NCBI RefSeq assembly: GCF_000264995.1
Contig: NW_006767438.1
Coordinates: 1,178,310-1,242,309 of the forward strand
From: Punctularia strigosozonata HHB-11173 SS5
Taxonomy: Eukaryota; Basidiomycota; Agaricomycetes; Corticiales; Punctulariaceae
Reading direction: 5' to 3'
Length of the DNA stretch: 64,000 bases
Part shown: positions 1 through 12,979 of the stretch, piece after piece
Layout of the letters: each line of letters begins with the position of its first letter
Position numbering within the stretch: position 1 is the stretch's first letter
Position numbers and translations under genes: made by a program
The notes under the pieces: generated by a model
What the model was told of the DNA's origin: nothing
Databases searched by the model: none
What the model saw: the letters and a program-made list of their open reading frames with translations, nothing else

Positions 1-103
1 CCCCCCCCTTTCTCTCTCTGCTGTCTATCCCCTTCCCTCCCTCTCTCTCTTTGTGCCGTCTATCTTTGGTTCGGGATCCCTGATGCGAATGTTGGGCGCG
101 CAG

Positions 104-304
104 GGTCCGAGGAGCGACGTGCGCGACGTGCAGGAACGCTGGATCGACGCGCGCGAGGAGTGGGACGCGTGGGAGCGCAAGGAGTGGCGCAAGGAGGGCG
201 AGGCCGTGCGGGCGCAGCGGGAGGCGGAGGCGAAGAAAGAGGCGGAGGCGGAAGCGGAGGCGAAGAGTGGCGGTACCGTTAGGAGCGGGATACGGGAGAG
301 GTAG
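104..304 (+). CDS. 3' terminal exon of an unidentified gene (partial)
   Basis: This is probably the last exon of a gene that begins before the window. A pyrimidine-rich stretch is followed by a splice acceptor (gcgcag) at about 103, and the frame then stays open to a TAG at 302-304. The peptide is very hydrophilic and rich in Arg, Glu, Lys and Ala. It contains VQERWIDAREEWDAWERKEW and then an Ala/Glu/Lys repeat that looks like a charged helix or coiled coil. An in-frame ATG at 53 could instead be a start, but the intron-like upstream sequence and the lack of any domain favour a C-terminal tail. I do not recognise the family. Confidence 0.4.
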   Translation, partial: GPRSDVRDVQERWIDAREEWDAWERKEWRKEGEAVRAQREAEAKKEAEAEAEAKSGGTVRSGIRER

Positions 305-1640
305 TCTATTGGACACAAGGTCCGCGTCTTCCGGCTTGGAAAATATTCGGAGGTTTAGAGCTCACGGAGGTGAACCCGGCAGGTAAAGTAAGTATGTGCG
401 AAGTGTACGTCTAGGTAGTAGGAGAAGGATATGGAATCGATCGGGGAAAAAAAAAAACAAGTTCACGCCGCGAAAGACGATCCACCGTCAATGAGATGCC
501 ATCGCGTCCTCTTCTTTCAAGCCATAGCCCAGAATGCTGTACAGACAGCCATCGTCTGACGAAGCCTCTCGATGTCTGTGGCCAGATGGCATACACACAT
601 ATCCGACCCGTGACAGCGCCGACGCGTATTCCTACACTACGTCCCCCAATTCAAACCTGCACTGTTTTTTTTTTTTTCCACAAGCCCCGAGACCGCCCTC
701 GTCCACATCGAGAGCTCGCCACCGCGCTCCCCCGCAGCCGTGCTCGAACTGCCCACGACGATCAGCGCGCGCCGGCGCCCGCGTCCCACGTGACGTTTCT
801 AACCGGCGCGCTCTCGTCCTCCACGAACCCGGGCTCGCCGTGCGGGTTCCGCGCGCACGGTGCTGAACACCATCGTATCGCTCGTCCGCTCTCGTGGCCC
901 TGGAAGCCGTTGATCGTCTCTGCCGGCACGGATGAGGGCAGCGCGGCAACGAGACGACCTGCCGAGAGTAAAGGAGGGGGGGGGAAGGACGGTGATGGAA
1001 AAGTTTCGACGCCTCAGACAGACCCCTCTCCTCTTCTCTCCCTTTGCGTTCGGGTTCCTTCTCGGCCTTACCCTTTTTTTTCCCCCCCTTGTCCTGGGCG
1101 CGTTGTTCGGGCTCTCCGGCGTGGCGCATCCGCGAGAGCTTTGACGATCGTTGTCGCGCCACGAGCTCGACCTGGGCCCTTGTGGCCACCGCCCATCATC
1201 TCTCTCCTCGGCCGTGGCAGTCGACGAAACGCGACTGGGACGACGACGACGCCATTCTCGCAGCTTCGCCGTGTGGCCTCGCCGGCGGCGTCCAGCGGTG
1301 TTCGCAGATGGCCTTTGGGCGGGAAAGCTGGGCGATCTGCGCCGGGAAACCGGTATTTGAACCTGCGAGATGGGTGCGGTGGTCAGGAATCGGGGATGGA
1401 AGCAGACGGTCCAGAGGCGGCTCTCGTGTAGCATGGTCTCCGCGTCATTACCTCCCCCTGGCCATTGGTGTGGGGCAGCTCGAGTAGCGAAACGCCATGC
1501 AGGAGGGCTTTTGACATTGGTCGCACCTGATTCATCCACTATGAAGTCACGGTCCTGAAAGCTCAGCGAGGCTAGACCGATCGTGGGCTGCAGCTGGACG
1601 CTGTGGTGGATGAGATCAGCGTGCTGTCGGATCGATTAAG
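305..1640. other. Intergenic, no gene supported
   Basis: Open frames occur on both strands, the longest being 311 codons on the plus strand at 496-1431. They are Arg/Pro/Ser-rich, overlap one another on opposite strands and show no domain or splice pattern. T-rich and C-rich tracts lie at about 664-678 and 1073-1088. I see nothing that I can call a gene. Confidence 0.5.
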
Positions 1641-1644
1641 GGTC

Positions 1645-2340
1645 GATAGGGCAACGCTCACTCGTCGCCCACGAGGACGGCTCTGCGACAGCCCCTTTAC
1701 CAACGGGATCAGCGTGGTTGGTTCCGTGACCTTGCGATGCCTTATCCACGAGGGGCGATGTCGAAGTCGACGGATCGGAGCGTACCCAGTCCAGCGCCTG
1801 CGGATCGTTGTCCTGTCTTTCATGATCAGGATCAACTATCAGCAGGGGAAACCCTGCACGGACCTGCACACGTCGTGAAGACCACGACAGACTCCTTCAC
1901 GCGCTTCTTGGCTTGCTCCAGTACGTAGCCTCGGGTTCGCGTTGGGGTCACCGCCTACACGGGCATCCACGGTAAAACTTTGAACCTCTTTGCTAACCTT
2001 GGAGTAATCTGTAGCGACACGGATCATGCGATCTGGAGGGAGTAGCTCCTTAGCCTCGTTGAGCTTGATGAAGCGCTCGACAATATCATCCACCGCTGAA
2101 TAACGTCGTGTAAGGGGGAATTCGAAACTGAGATAAGGAAGAGCCAACCATCGTGCATGGACGCTGTCACCAACACCTTATAATTGTCCGTTAGCATGTT
2201 CTGCGCGATGCGCTCCCATTTCCTTTTTACCATGACCGTGGTCTTTCCGGTTCCTGACGTACATCGCAAGATTTGACGGCCGCAATTTGGCTTGGGTTGA
2301 ATTCGGAGTCCCCGGCGTCAGTTACTGAGGATAAGCAAGA
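1645..2340 (-). pseudogene. Remnant of an SF1 (IGHMBP2/Hcs1-like) helicase
   Basis: On the minus strand the pieces of a superfamily 1 helicase ATPase core appear in the correct order. They are SEFNPSQIAAV (Q-motif-like, about 2290), SGTGKTTVMVKRKWERIAQN (Walker A, about 2255), a block ending KRVKESVVVFTTCAG (about 1885), GLGTLRSVDFDI after a plausible 66-nt intron, LVDKASQ where DEASQ is expected, TEPTTLIPLVKG, and CRRAVLVGDE. The pieces lie in different frames, so at least three small indels are needed, and the Walker B Glu reads as Lys. No N- or C-terminal half is found. This is the host's own type of gene and is best read as a decayed fragment. Sequencing errors could explain one break but not all of them. 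Confidence 0.65.
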
Positions 2341-2483
2341 CCTCTTGAAGGACGGCCGGGGCTCGCACGCATACAGATGTGAAGAACATGATATTGCAGA
2401 AGTCCTGAATGAAAAGGTCTCCAATCGTGCTCGTGATTTTCTCAAGACCCAAAACCTAGAGAGTCAGACAACGACACTCCGGC

Positions 2484-2885
2484 ACGTCATCAGGAAAGAC
2501 CACGCTTTGCGATACGTTGGCAGACTGTGTTGGTCTGCGAGCGCCTTCGCACATTGAGGAGGTAGCTAGGACTGTGATGAAGAATACGAGCTTCTCCAGG
2601 ACGGATATACATAAGTTGGAGATGCAGCTCGCGATCATGGAGGAGCAGACTCGCGCGGAAACGAGAGGGAAGGAGACCGTCGCCCGCGGCGAAGCACAGT
2701 TCCTTTTGAGCGACCGGTGTGTTATAGATGCTCTTGTCTATACCATCTTAGCTGCGACGTCGGAAGAGGAGGCGAGCCGGCGATGGGAAATCGTCGTCAG
2801 TTCTGCGATGTTCCCCCACGCTTTGGCTTCCTATCAAGATGCAGTTGTCATCCTTTGTGCTCACCTCACTCTCTGTGAGCTTTAG
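2484..2885 (+). pseudogene. NadR/Ttd14-type AAA P-loop fragment
   Basis: The reading frame gives a P-loop (SGTSSGKTTLCDTLA) followed by HIEEVARTVMKNTSFSR, KLEMQLAIMEEQ, then FLLSDRCVIDALVYTILAAT and EEEASRRWEIV. This is the order seen in basidiomycete NadR/Ttd14-like kinase-domain proteins (P-loop, EVAR.VM, AIM..Q, SDR..ID..VY). The first P-loop position is Ser where Gly is normal. No convincing start exon is found; a cag acceptor just upstream suggests a lost first exon. The frame stops at 2885 soon after VVILCAHL, before the usual C-terminal part. It lies head to head with the helicase remnant and just upstream of the flavin reductase gene. Probably a truncated gene. Confidence 0.6.
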
Positions 2886-2932
2886 ACATTGGCCACAGAT
2901 CTATCGCCTCCTGGATAGTACTCTGCTACAAC

Positions 2933-3610
2933 ATGGAAGAATTCCCTGTCAAGAAAGCCTACCGCTTCATCGAACCTGGCCCTGTAATTCTGATCACCAC
3001 CCAACCTGAACCTCCAGGTTCTACGCCGAGTGGCAGCAAGCGCAAGAGAAGGCGCGCCAGCGTCACCCAGACGGACCGTGATATTGCTGGGGAGAGCGCG
3101 GACGATGCTGCCCAACATCCTCGGCCCAACATCATGACATGTGGCTTCCACATGGTCATCCAGCATGAGCCGCCGATACTCGGCGTTTGCGTCGGACCAT
3201 GGGACGCGTCGTTTAAGACGCTCAAATCGACGAAGGAATGCGTCATCGCCATCCCTCCCGTCAAGCTCGCCGAGAAGGTTGTCGACATTGGTAACTGCTC
3301 GGGTTCCGATGTCGACAAGTTTTCGAAGTTTGGTTTCACCCCGCTCGAGGCGAAGAAGGTCAAAGCGCCGCTGATAGCGGAATGCATGGCAAATCTCGAA
3401 TGCAAGGTCCGGGATGAGAGTATGGTGAAGAAGTACAATTTGTGGGTGTTAGACGTTGTCAAGGGATGGAAGAAGAAAGACGAGGGAGTCGACGGTGACA
3501 GGAGCGACGAGAAGATTTTCCACCACAGAGGGGACGGAACGTTCTCTGTGGATGGTGAAATCATTGACCTGCAGGAAAGGATGGTACTGTGGAAAGAATT
3601 CCAGGATTGA
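2933..3610 (+). CDS. Flavin reductase-like FMN-binding domain protein
   Basis: A single-exon gene of 225 codons. It belongs to the flavin reductase-like / FMN-binding split-barrel family, whose members bind FMN and often reduce flavin with NAD(P)H; the substrate cannot be told. Visible family features are the N-terminal YRFIEPGPVILITT strand, a central NIMTCGFHMVIQHEPPILGV segment, then KSTKECVIAIPPV and NCSGSDVDKFSKFGFTPLEA, and the region ECMANLECKV. A Lys/Arg/Ser-rich insert (about residues 30-60, GSKRKRRRASVTQ) separates the first strand from the core and is a loop expansion. The ATG at 2933 directly precedes the conserved first strand, and the TGA is at 3608-3610. The frame is intact. 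Confidence 0.88.
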   Translation: MEEFPVKKAYRFIEPGPVILITTQPEPPGSTPSGSKRKRRRASVTQTDRDIAGESADDAAQHPRPNIMTCGFHMVIQHEPPILGVCVGPWDASFKTLKSTKECVIAIPPVKLAEKVVDIGNCSGSDVDKFSKFGFTPLEAKKVKAPLIAECMANLECKVRDESMVKKYNLWVLDVVKGWKKKDEGVDGDRSDEKIFHHRGDGTFSVDGEIIDLQERMVLWKEFQD

Positions 3611-3802
3611 TGCGTGATATGTCCTCTCGTTCTTCCGACGCGCATGCACCTCGAGCTAATCCCTGAGTGATAGTTCTTGTATTTGTACAGGTTCCTGTAT
3701 GTGTACAGCGTATCTGTTGCCCACACCCTCTCTTATTCGACGACTGGTTGCTTTCCCATTCACGATAGCCGATAGAATCGTCAAGCTGGAGGATAGGCCC
3801 AT

Positions 3803-4910
3803 CTACTTCTGACGAAGCGAAGCAAACCTCTCCTTGAACACCTTCGTCACGTACGGCTGTGTGCCAATGAGTCAGTGTGAAGGATACGGCGTCATTGACA
3901 AGACGACATGCCTCGTCCCAAGTCTTGATGAAGCTAGGTCTGGCCTTGAGATCCTGCACGTATTGATTGTAACGCGCGAACTGGGGCCCAGACAGGGCCT
4001 CGAGAACTTTTTTGCTCTCGCCCTCCGGATAGGCTCCGAGATCGTTGTCCAACACCACGCTCAGACGGGCAAGGAACTGCAAGATATCTCGTCATCAGAG
4101 AACTCTCCGAAACGAGATTTTGAACAAAGCCTCACAGGTAAGATTGCGATATCAGCGGCGGTGAAGTCATCCCCAACTGCGTATTTCTTGTCTTGAGGGA
4201 GAAGAGACTGGATCGCCTCGATCCCCTTCAGGAACGACTCGTACGACTCGCCCTTGCGAAGCCAGGCGTTGTACGCCGGCAGGAGCTTGTTGGATACTGC
4301 GTCGATGAAAAACCGCGCTTTGGCCCGAAGGACAGGATCCGAGGGCAGACTGCCGGACTGTGGGTACAGGTCCGCGACGAACTCAACCAGGATCAGCGAC
4401 TCGGCGAGCTTCACCGACTCGGGCGATGGCTGGTCTGCGGGGACCTTCGGTCCTCCATAGGCTATAGCGGGTACCTGCCCGAGGAGGACAAGGTGATCAG
4501 CGAACGTGCATTCCAGCAGCTCGTGACGACATACCTTGCTGGCCGGGTTGACCTTGGGCGCGTACCATTCCGGCTTGTTCTGCAGATCAATCTCGTATCG
4601 TTCGTACTCCGCACCGGCTTCTTCGAGGGCGATCTCAGTCTATGAGACGCCGTCAGCGTTTAAGCTTTCATACGGAATGCGTACCGAACGATGACGCTCC
4701 TCGTGGGGGCACTCCCGCGCTTGCAGGCTGCTCGCATGAGGGGGGCCGTCATCGGTCGCACATGCACGCCTACCCTGTGTGCGTATGGACAGATCTACAG
4801 TTATGCAGTACGCCACAGGGGTGACACTTGAAGTCAGTTTCCATATCTTATAGATCAAAGGGCCTGAGGTGCGTTACCTTTGCGGTATAGAGGGTGATAT
4901 GTTCAGGCAT
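3803..4910 (-). CDS. Fungal glutathione S-transferase (five or six exons)
   Basis: A cytosolic glutathione transferase that joins glutathione to electrophiles. The start gives MPEHITLYTAK, the first thioredoxin-fold strand. Later exons give TEIALEEAGAEYERYEIDLQ, NKPEWYAPKVNPASK, VPAIAYGGPKVPADQPSPES with LAESLILVEFVADLYP (GSH-binding site and start of the helical domain), then YAVGDDFTAADIAILP (C-terminal N-capping motif), FLARLSVVLDNDLGAYPEG and YVTKVFKERFASLRQK before the stop. Good donors and acceptors join these blocks. The exon that should carry the active-site Cys is best placed at 4685-4711 (27 nt, CPHEERHRS), in phase on both sides, but this is tentative. It converges with the flavin reductase gene. 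Class is close to fungal GSTs of the Ure2-like/GTE groups. Confidence 0.82.
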
Positions 4911-7365
4911 GATGTTCTCTAACGGGCTGGAAGGGTGGAGGACGCGAGTACGACTCAAAGGGATGCGCAGCTCGATGAATAAGGGGCGCGGGCTCACAGC
5001 TTTATAGTCGTGAGCCAGCGGCAAGCTATCTTTGTGGTATTCTCTCACCGCGGCATCGTCATTTTGACTTCAGAACACGCAACTGGACACCGGCAGATGG
5101 GTCGCGAGCTCTACCGCGACGGGATTAGTCAGTGCGTGATGACGCTTATAGAGCTCCAGCAGCCCTCAGAGCCATGGATAGATAACAGATCGAACCTTGG
5201 ATCATCGCATTGCTGAATCTTGATCTACGGCCAGACTCTATTCCGCTTCCCCCACGAGCAAGTGCTTGGGGAAGCGGATGATGCAGAGTATGGTTTCCTT
5301 GTATTCCATATTTGCACGCGAGTGTCCCTACAAGTTGGGTCATGGGTCATGGAGAATTCGGACTGCATGTTTCTGAAGCAGATCGCAGTATATGTCGAGA
5401 ACAAGCAGTCCTCATGCTAGCATTTGGAAAAGACTTTGAATGCAATGACGAACTACTAACTTCGAACGTGAGCTACGCAACGCGTGATATGCTAAGGTTT
5501 CATATGGACGGCCGATGGCACAGAGGGTTCACCGAAGCGTTTTGAACCGGATTACCTGGACAGTGGTGTGACGATGCTTCGACAGGGACACTCCACGCGG
5601 TCCTCGTCGTGCGCCGTCGAACCATCCACCTTGGAACAAGAAAACCAGATACGACCGCGCAAAAATCGATTGGGATACTCACCATTTCACTGCGTTCCAA
5701 TCTTACATTCATTGTGTACATCTTGTACTGTTCGAGGGCCTGACGCGTCATTCTTCAGGCCTGGGGCAGACAACAATCGATCGCATCTGCAAGGAAAGGT
5801 CATCGACAGCTCCAATTCTTGCTCGGTAATCATAGTGCAAACACACGCTGAGAGAACCACACACCACATGTGCGTACCGTCACACTCAGAGGTCACCACA
5901 TCCCTTGAAGCGTCATCGCTGTGAGTGACATCATGCTTGCGGTCGTCAGGCCATGAAACGCGAACGGATCCACCTCTTCGTGACCATTTCATCTAGCGTG
6001 GATGCCTCATGATATTTCGTGCAACCTCACCAGGGTCGCTACTGGGAATGCGGCATGCTTCAGGACGTCGAGGACCAATATATTCTGGACAATGCGCACG
6101 ATAACCAGAATATCGCGTCCATACGCCAATGTGAAGTCCGCGACCGAAGTGCGCCTCTGGTTTGGAAGTCACAGAAGATCCACAGCGAAATCAAGACATA
6201 ATGATGCGCGCAAGTTCCTGAACGCCAACGTGATGCCTTCGTCGGAGCGACAGCTCCGTCGATCGCGGAGCCCCAAGCTGCAAGTCGTCCGGCAGGGTCG
6301 CCTGGGTTCTCCAAGGGCGGAGAAGTGCGAGCGGCACGAGGTGCTGGGACATCCCATGTTGAAACGCCGAGCTTGCGCTTGGGGTGACATTTGACCTTAT
6401 CTACGCGGGTGGAGATCCACGCGCTGGCCTGGGGTCTGAAGTGGGGCCCCGATGAGTGGTCGTCAAAATCTTCGGCAGCGGTCGCAGAACGTAAGGAGAC
6501 GGGATGAGGAAATTGTGAAGTACCGAGGGTAGATGTATGTCATAAGTCGTACACAATTTATAGTAGCTGTAGATTGAAGCGCTCACCGTTGCGTTCGGAC
6601 CGGATAGCAAGGGAGGGTTAGCCGGGTCAGGCCTCCCAGCACCGTGCCGCAGAGGCAGTGGCAACGCAGGATTTACCCAGACCATACCGCCAGGATCCGC
6701 ATTTCGCACCAAATGAAATCAAGGTATTCAAGATCCGACAAAGGATGCTGCTGCCGCCTGGTTAGCTCATGCCAATTTCGCCAGTGGTCGGACTGAGATT
6801 TATATGAAAGCACAGTAACAAAGGAGGTATATGCCTCGTATGGTGTTCTTGTATCGCCTGGTTGTACAGATTATCAGAGGATATATGGTCCAGAGACCGA
6901 CGTTGCAGACGGAGACATGTCATCGACGGGGTATGGCCAGCAAGGTGGTGGGAGGATGAGAGCCTCGTGTCGTGCACATTGCACGCTTCTGCCTCCGCAA
7001 CCACGCCTTCACGTCAACCTTGTCCTCTGCTTTGCCACTGGCCCTCAAGCAGCACGCACCCGCTCGGGGCAAAGTTGCCTAAGCGGTTCACCGACCTATC
7101 GCTCATCTCCCAGGGCGACCCTCCTTCGTTCGAGCCAACGTGTATCACATTCTGTCCACTCAGGCATCGGCTCATGCCCCATTCATTCGCTCTGGACCAT
7201 TCGGATTATGATGTAGCAACGCCCTTCTTGGGCTGAGCTCGTGCATACGGCATTTTCGGCGGCCTATTGGTCCGATGCAAGCTTATAACCTGGTGCTCCT
7301 GCGAGGTTGAGACCTCGCAACTTCATGTTCCTTTGGCTCCTCCAGTCCGTCGACGGTTGATCACG
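4911..7365. other. Long intergenic stretch without a recognisable gene
   Basis: About 2.4 kb between the divergent glutathione transferase (-) and the Pro/Ser-rich gene (+). Only short open frames occur and none carries a known motif or a chain of matching splice sites. It probably holds the two promoters and either old degraded sequence or an unrecognised RNA. Confidence 0.45.
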
Positions 7366-9102
7366 ATGTCCAAAATTCATTCGTCCACGCAACAGGTCAG
7401 TTCAGCCACACGGCTATGTCTTTCCGATGAATCCCGGTCCCTGACGGATTGTGTCCAGCAGATGTTCCCAGGTCAGGGTTGGTCTGTCTACACCACGGGC
7501 GCTGGCACCTATTCTTCGTACACGCCATCCCAAAACCACCCCGGGTCCGCTTCGAGCGACCCTCGCCAGATGGCGCAAAACGCGCACTATGCCGCATCTT
7601 CGTCCACTATGAACCCCCTCCGTGATGGGCACCGGGTGCCCCGCGGTTACAGTATGGTCGCAGTCGACCCGAATCGCTCTTATGCGTACAGGGACTCCGT
7701 ATTTTCGCAAACCGACAGCTTCACCGCGTCCTCCTTCCTCAGTACCGACAGTTTTCAGAGCGACGAAGAAAGCTCCCCGGATACACCCTCCGGCGGGACA
7801 CCCCCTACTCCGATCAGCCACCCCGTTCCGTTGCCCCCAGCCTCGGAAGCCGAGAGCGACACCACCCTCCGAGGCGACGAAGGCTCCATGCAGCCTCACT
7901 CGTCCAACCGTTACGGCATGATCATTCCCGACCAAACCCGAGTGTTCATCGCCAGATCAGCTGGGGACGATGGCTCTTCTTACGCTCGAGGACCGCTTCT
8001 CGAGCGCCAGCTCTCGAATGCAGGTCCATCCCGACCATCCCCACCTCGTTTCAACTTCCCGCCTATGGCCCCCTCGTCCATCATGCATCGCACCCTCTCA
8101 AAATCGAGGGACACCTCGCCGCCCCGCGCGCGGCCCACTATGGTCCCCGTCCGTAGAGGATCGGCGGACGAAAATGATATACACCCCCGTCCTTCTCTGC
8201 CATCGCGCTCTAATTCAGCGCCCCCTAATGTCCTTCGCAAGCTGCCTCCGGGTCGGCGCGAGGGAGCTGGAAACCAGTTTGTCGTAGTGCCTCCTATGCC
8301 ACCGATGACTGAGCCTCCGCGCCGCCCCTTGCCCACCGTCCCTCAACAGTCCTCCATGCCGGCCTCCATGCCCGGCAGGGAACGCCGACCATCTCTTTCG
8401 GGCCCATCCCCGAACACCTTGCCTATGCCTAATGCACCAGGCGCTCCGGTCTCTGTCCCCGGAAGAGAACGACGTCCATCCGTTTCGGGTCCCGCCCCTA
8501 ATCCCATGCCTATGCCTAACGCACAAGGCGTCCCCGTATCTATTCCTGGCCGCGAGAGGCGGCCCTCGTTTTCTATGCCCACCCCGCCAATTGCCGTTCC
8601 TCCTCCCCAGGGATCCGTCGTGAACGTCCCACCGAGGGAACGCAGACCCTCATTCTCGAACGGCCGGCCGGAGGCTCAGCGCCACCTCTCCGATACGGCT
8701 GTCGAGATCACGCAGCAGCAACGTGTCCTGGACGCCGCCGCCGCCCAGCGCCCTGAGACTCGGAGGAGTCAGTCCGACCCCTTACCCGTTGGTGCTGCGT
8801 ACCACGGCCAAGCGCACAGTGCCGCAGCCGGGCGCTCTGTGCGCTGGAAGGAGGAGCTGATATGTCCCTCGCCGCTTCTGCACCAGCGCAGGAAGGGCTG
8901 GTGGAACAAGCGCGGTGACCAGCTGTGGACGAATGACGGAGGCTACCGCGGCCCGCTCCCCGGCGAGGAGTACCCACTCGACTTAGCCGAGTACCCCGAT
9001 GTTGGCGAAGGGTGGATGAACGAGGACGGCATGCGAATCGACATGTCGCATCGCCTTATCCCGAAGCTGCCTGCTCGTTCCGCATTGAAGCGCAGGGCGT
9101 GA
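7366..9102 (+). CDS. Conserved Pro/Ser-rich basidiomycete protein with RERRPS repeats
   Basis: I do not recognise a named family. The model has an ATG at 7366, a 30-nt first exon, a 66-nt in-frame intron (7396-7461) with a good branch site (CTGAC) and CAG acceptor, and one long exon ending in TGA at 9102, giving about 556 aa. Most of the protein is Ser/Pro/Thr-rich and looks disordered. At 8371-8660 there are four imperfect repeats built around RERRPS[LVF]S, separated by PMPNA-type Pro spacers. The last 90 residues are different: compact, Trp-rich and charged (WKEELICPSPLLHQRRKGWW, then GYRGPLPGEEYPLDLAEYPD, and RSALKRRA at the end). That is probably the conserved functional part. The intron is a multiple of three, so an unspliced frame is also open; an ATG at 7267 is a weaker alternative start. 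Confidence 0.7.
   Translation: MSKIHSSTQQVSSATRLCLSDESRSLTDCVQQMFPGQGWSVYTTGAGTYSSYTPSQNHPGSASSDPRQMAQNAHYAASSSTMNPLRDGHRVPRGYSMVAVDPNRSYAYRDSVFSQTDSFTASSFLSTDSFQSDEESSPDTPSGGTPPTPISHPVPLPPASEAESDTTLRGDEGSMQPHSSNRYGMIIPDQTRVFIARSAGDDGSSYARGPLLERQLSNAGPSRPSPPRFNFPPMAPSSIMHRTLSKSRDTSPPRARPTMVPVRRGSADENDIHPRPSLPSRSNSAPPNVLRKLPPGRREGAGNQFVVVPPMPPMTEPPRRPLPTVPQQSSMPASMPGRERRPSLSGPSPNTLPMPNAPGAPVSVPGRERRPSVSGPAPNPMPMPNAQGVPVSIPGRERRPSFSMPTPPIAVPPPQGSVVNVPPRERRPSFSNGRPEAQRHLSDTAVEITQQQRVLDAAAAQRPETRRSQSDPLPVGAAYHGQAHSAAAGRSVRWKEELICPSPLLHQRRKGWWNKRGDQLWTNDGGYRGPLPGEEYPLDLAEYPDVGEGWMNEDGMRIDMSHRLIPKLPARSALKRRA
8371..8660 (+). repeat. Four-unit coding repeat, RERRPS-Pro spacer
   Basis: Four copies of a motif [GP]RERRPS[LVF]S are spaced 28-30 residues apart and separated by Pro/Met/Asn/Ala-rich linkers (PMPNAPGAPVS and PMPNAQGVPVS). 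The first two linkers are nearly identical, which points to recent internal duplication. R-R-P-S matches the basic-residue consensus of AGC-type kinases; that role is inference. Confidence 0.75.
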
Positions 9103-9281
9103 GCCATATTCCATCACGATATTCAATGTTCTGTTCTCTATTGAGTAAGATCGCATTCATTATTTATTCTGCATTCACCTATTTATTTCAACCACCACGC
9201 ACGGACTGGCCTCACCTGATGTATCATACATTGTATCGTCACAACTGTACTTACATATTCAAATCAAGCAATCACACACGT

Positions 9282-12678
<3,397 letters not shown>

Positions 12679-12979
12679 CTTTTGCTACGCGTTAGTCTTG
12701 TTCAACAATGGTAAAGGAAGAGCAGAACGCACATCGTCTGAGCCAACATGATCCGATGAGTAGCTTTTGAACGACGACATCTCGGACAATATTCATACAA
12801 CAGCTATGAACGTCAATAATGTGTGGTGCGGGATTCCGAAGGCCACGACGCGTCACGCGATGACTCTGAGAGGGCACAACGCGTCTGTCACGCAGACAAT
12901 CCTTTCCTCTACGCAATTTGTCACGTCACGCCTAAGTAGTTTGACCTCGACTTTTCCTACGCATTCGTCTACCACAACT
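12679..12979. promoter_or_regulatory. Shared divergent promoter region of the RecQ and EZH2-like genes
   Basis: Only 301 bp separate the chosen start codons of the RecQ helicase (-) and the SET-domain methyltransferase (+). Both promoters must lie here or overlap the 5' ends of the genes. An upstream in-frame ATG at 12767 would shorten the gap to 88 bp. I do not see a clear TATA box. Confidence 0.5.

Noticed and set aside
496-1431. 311-codon open frame on the plus strand
   Set aside because: Arg/Pro/Ser-rich, overlapped by a long open frame on the other strand, with no domain or coding pattern; looks like an effect of GC content.
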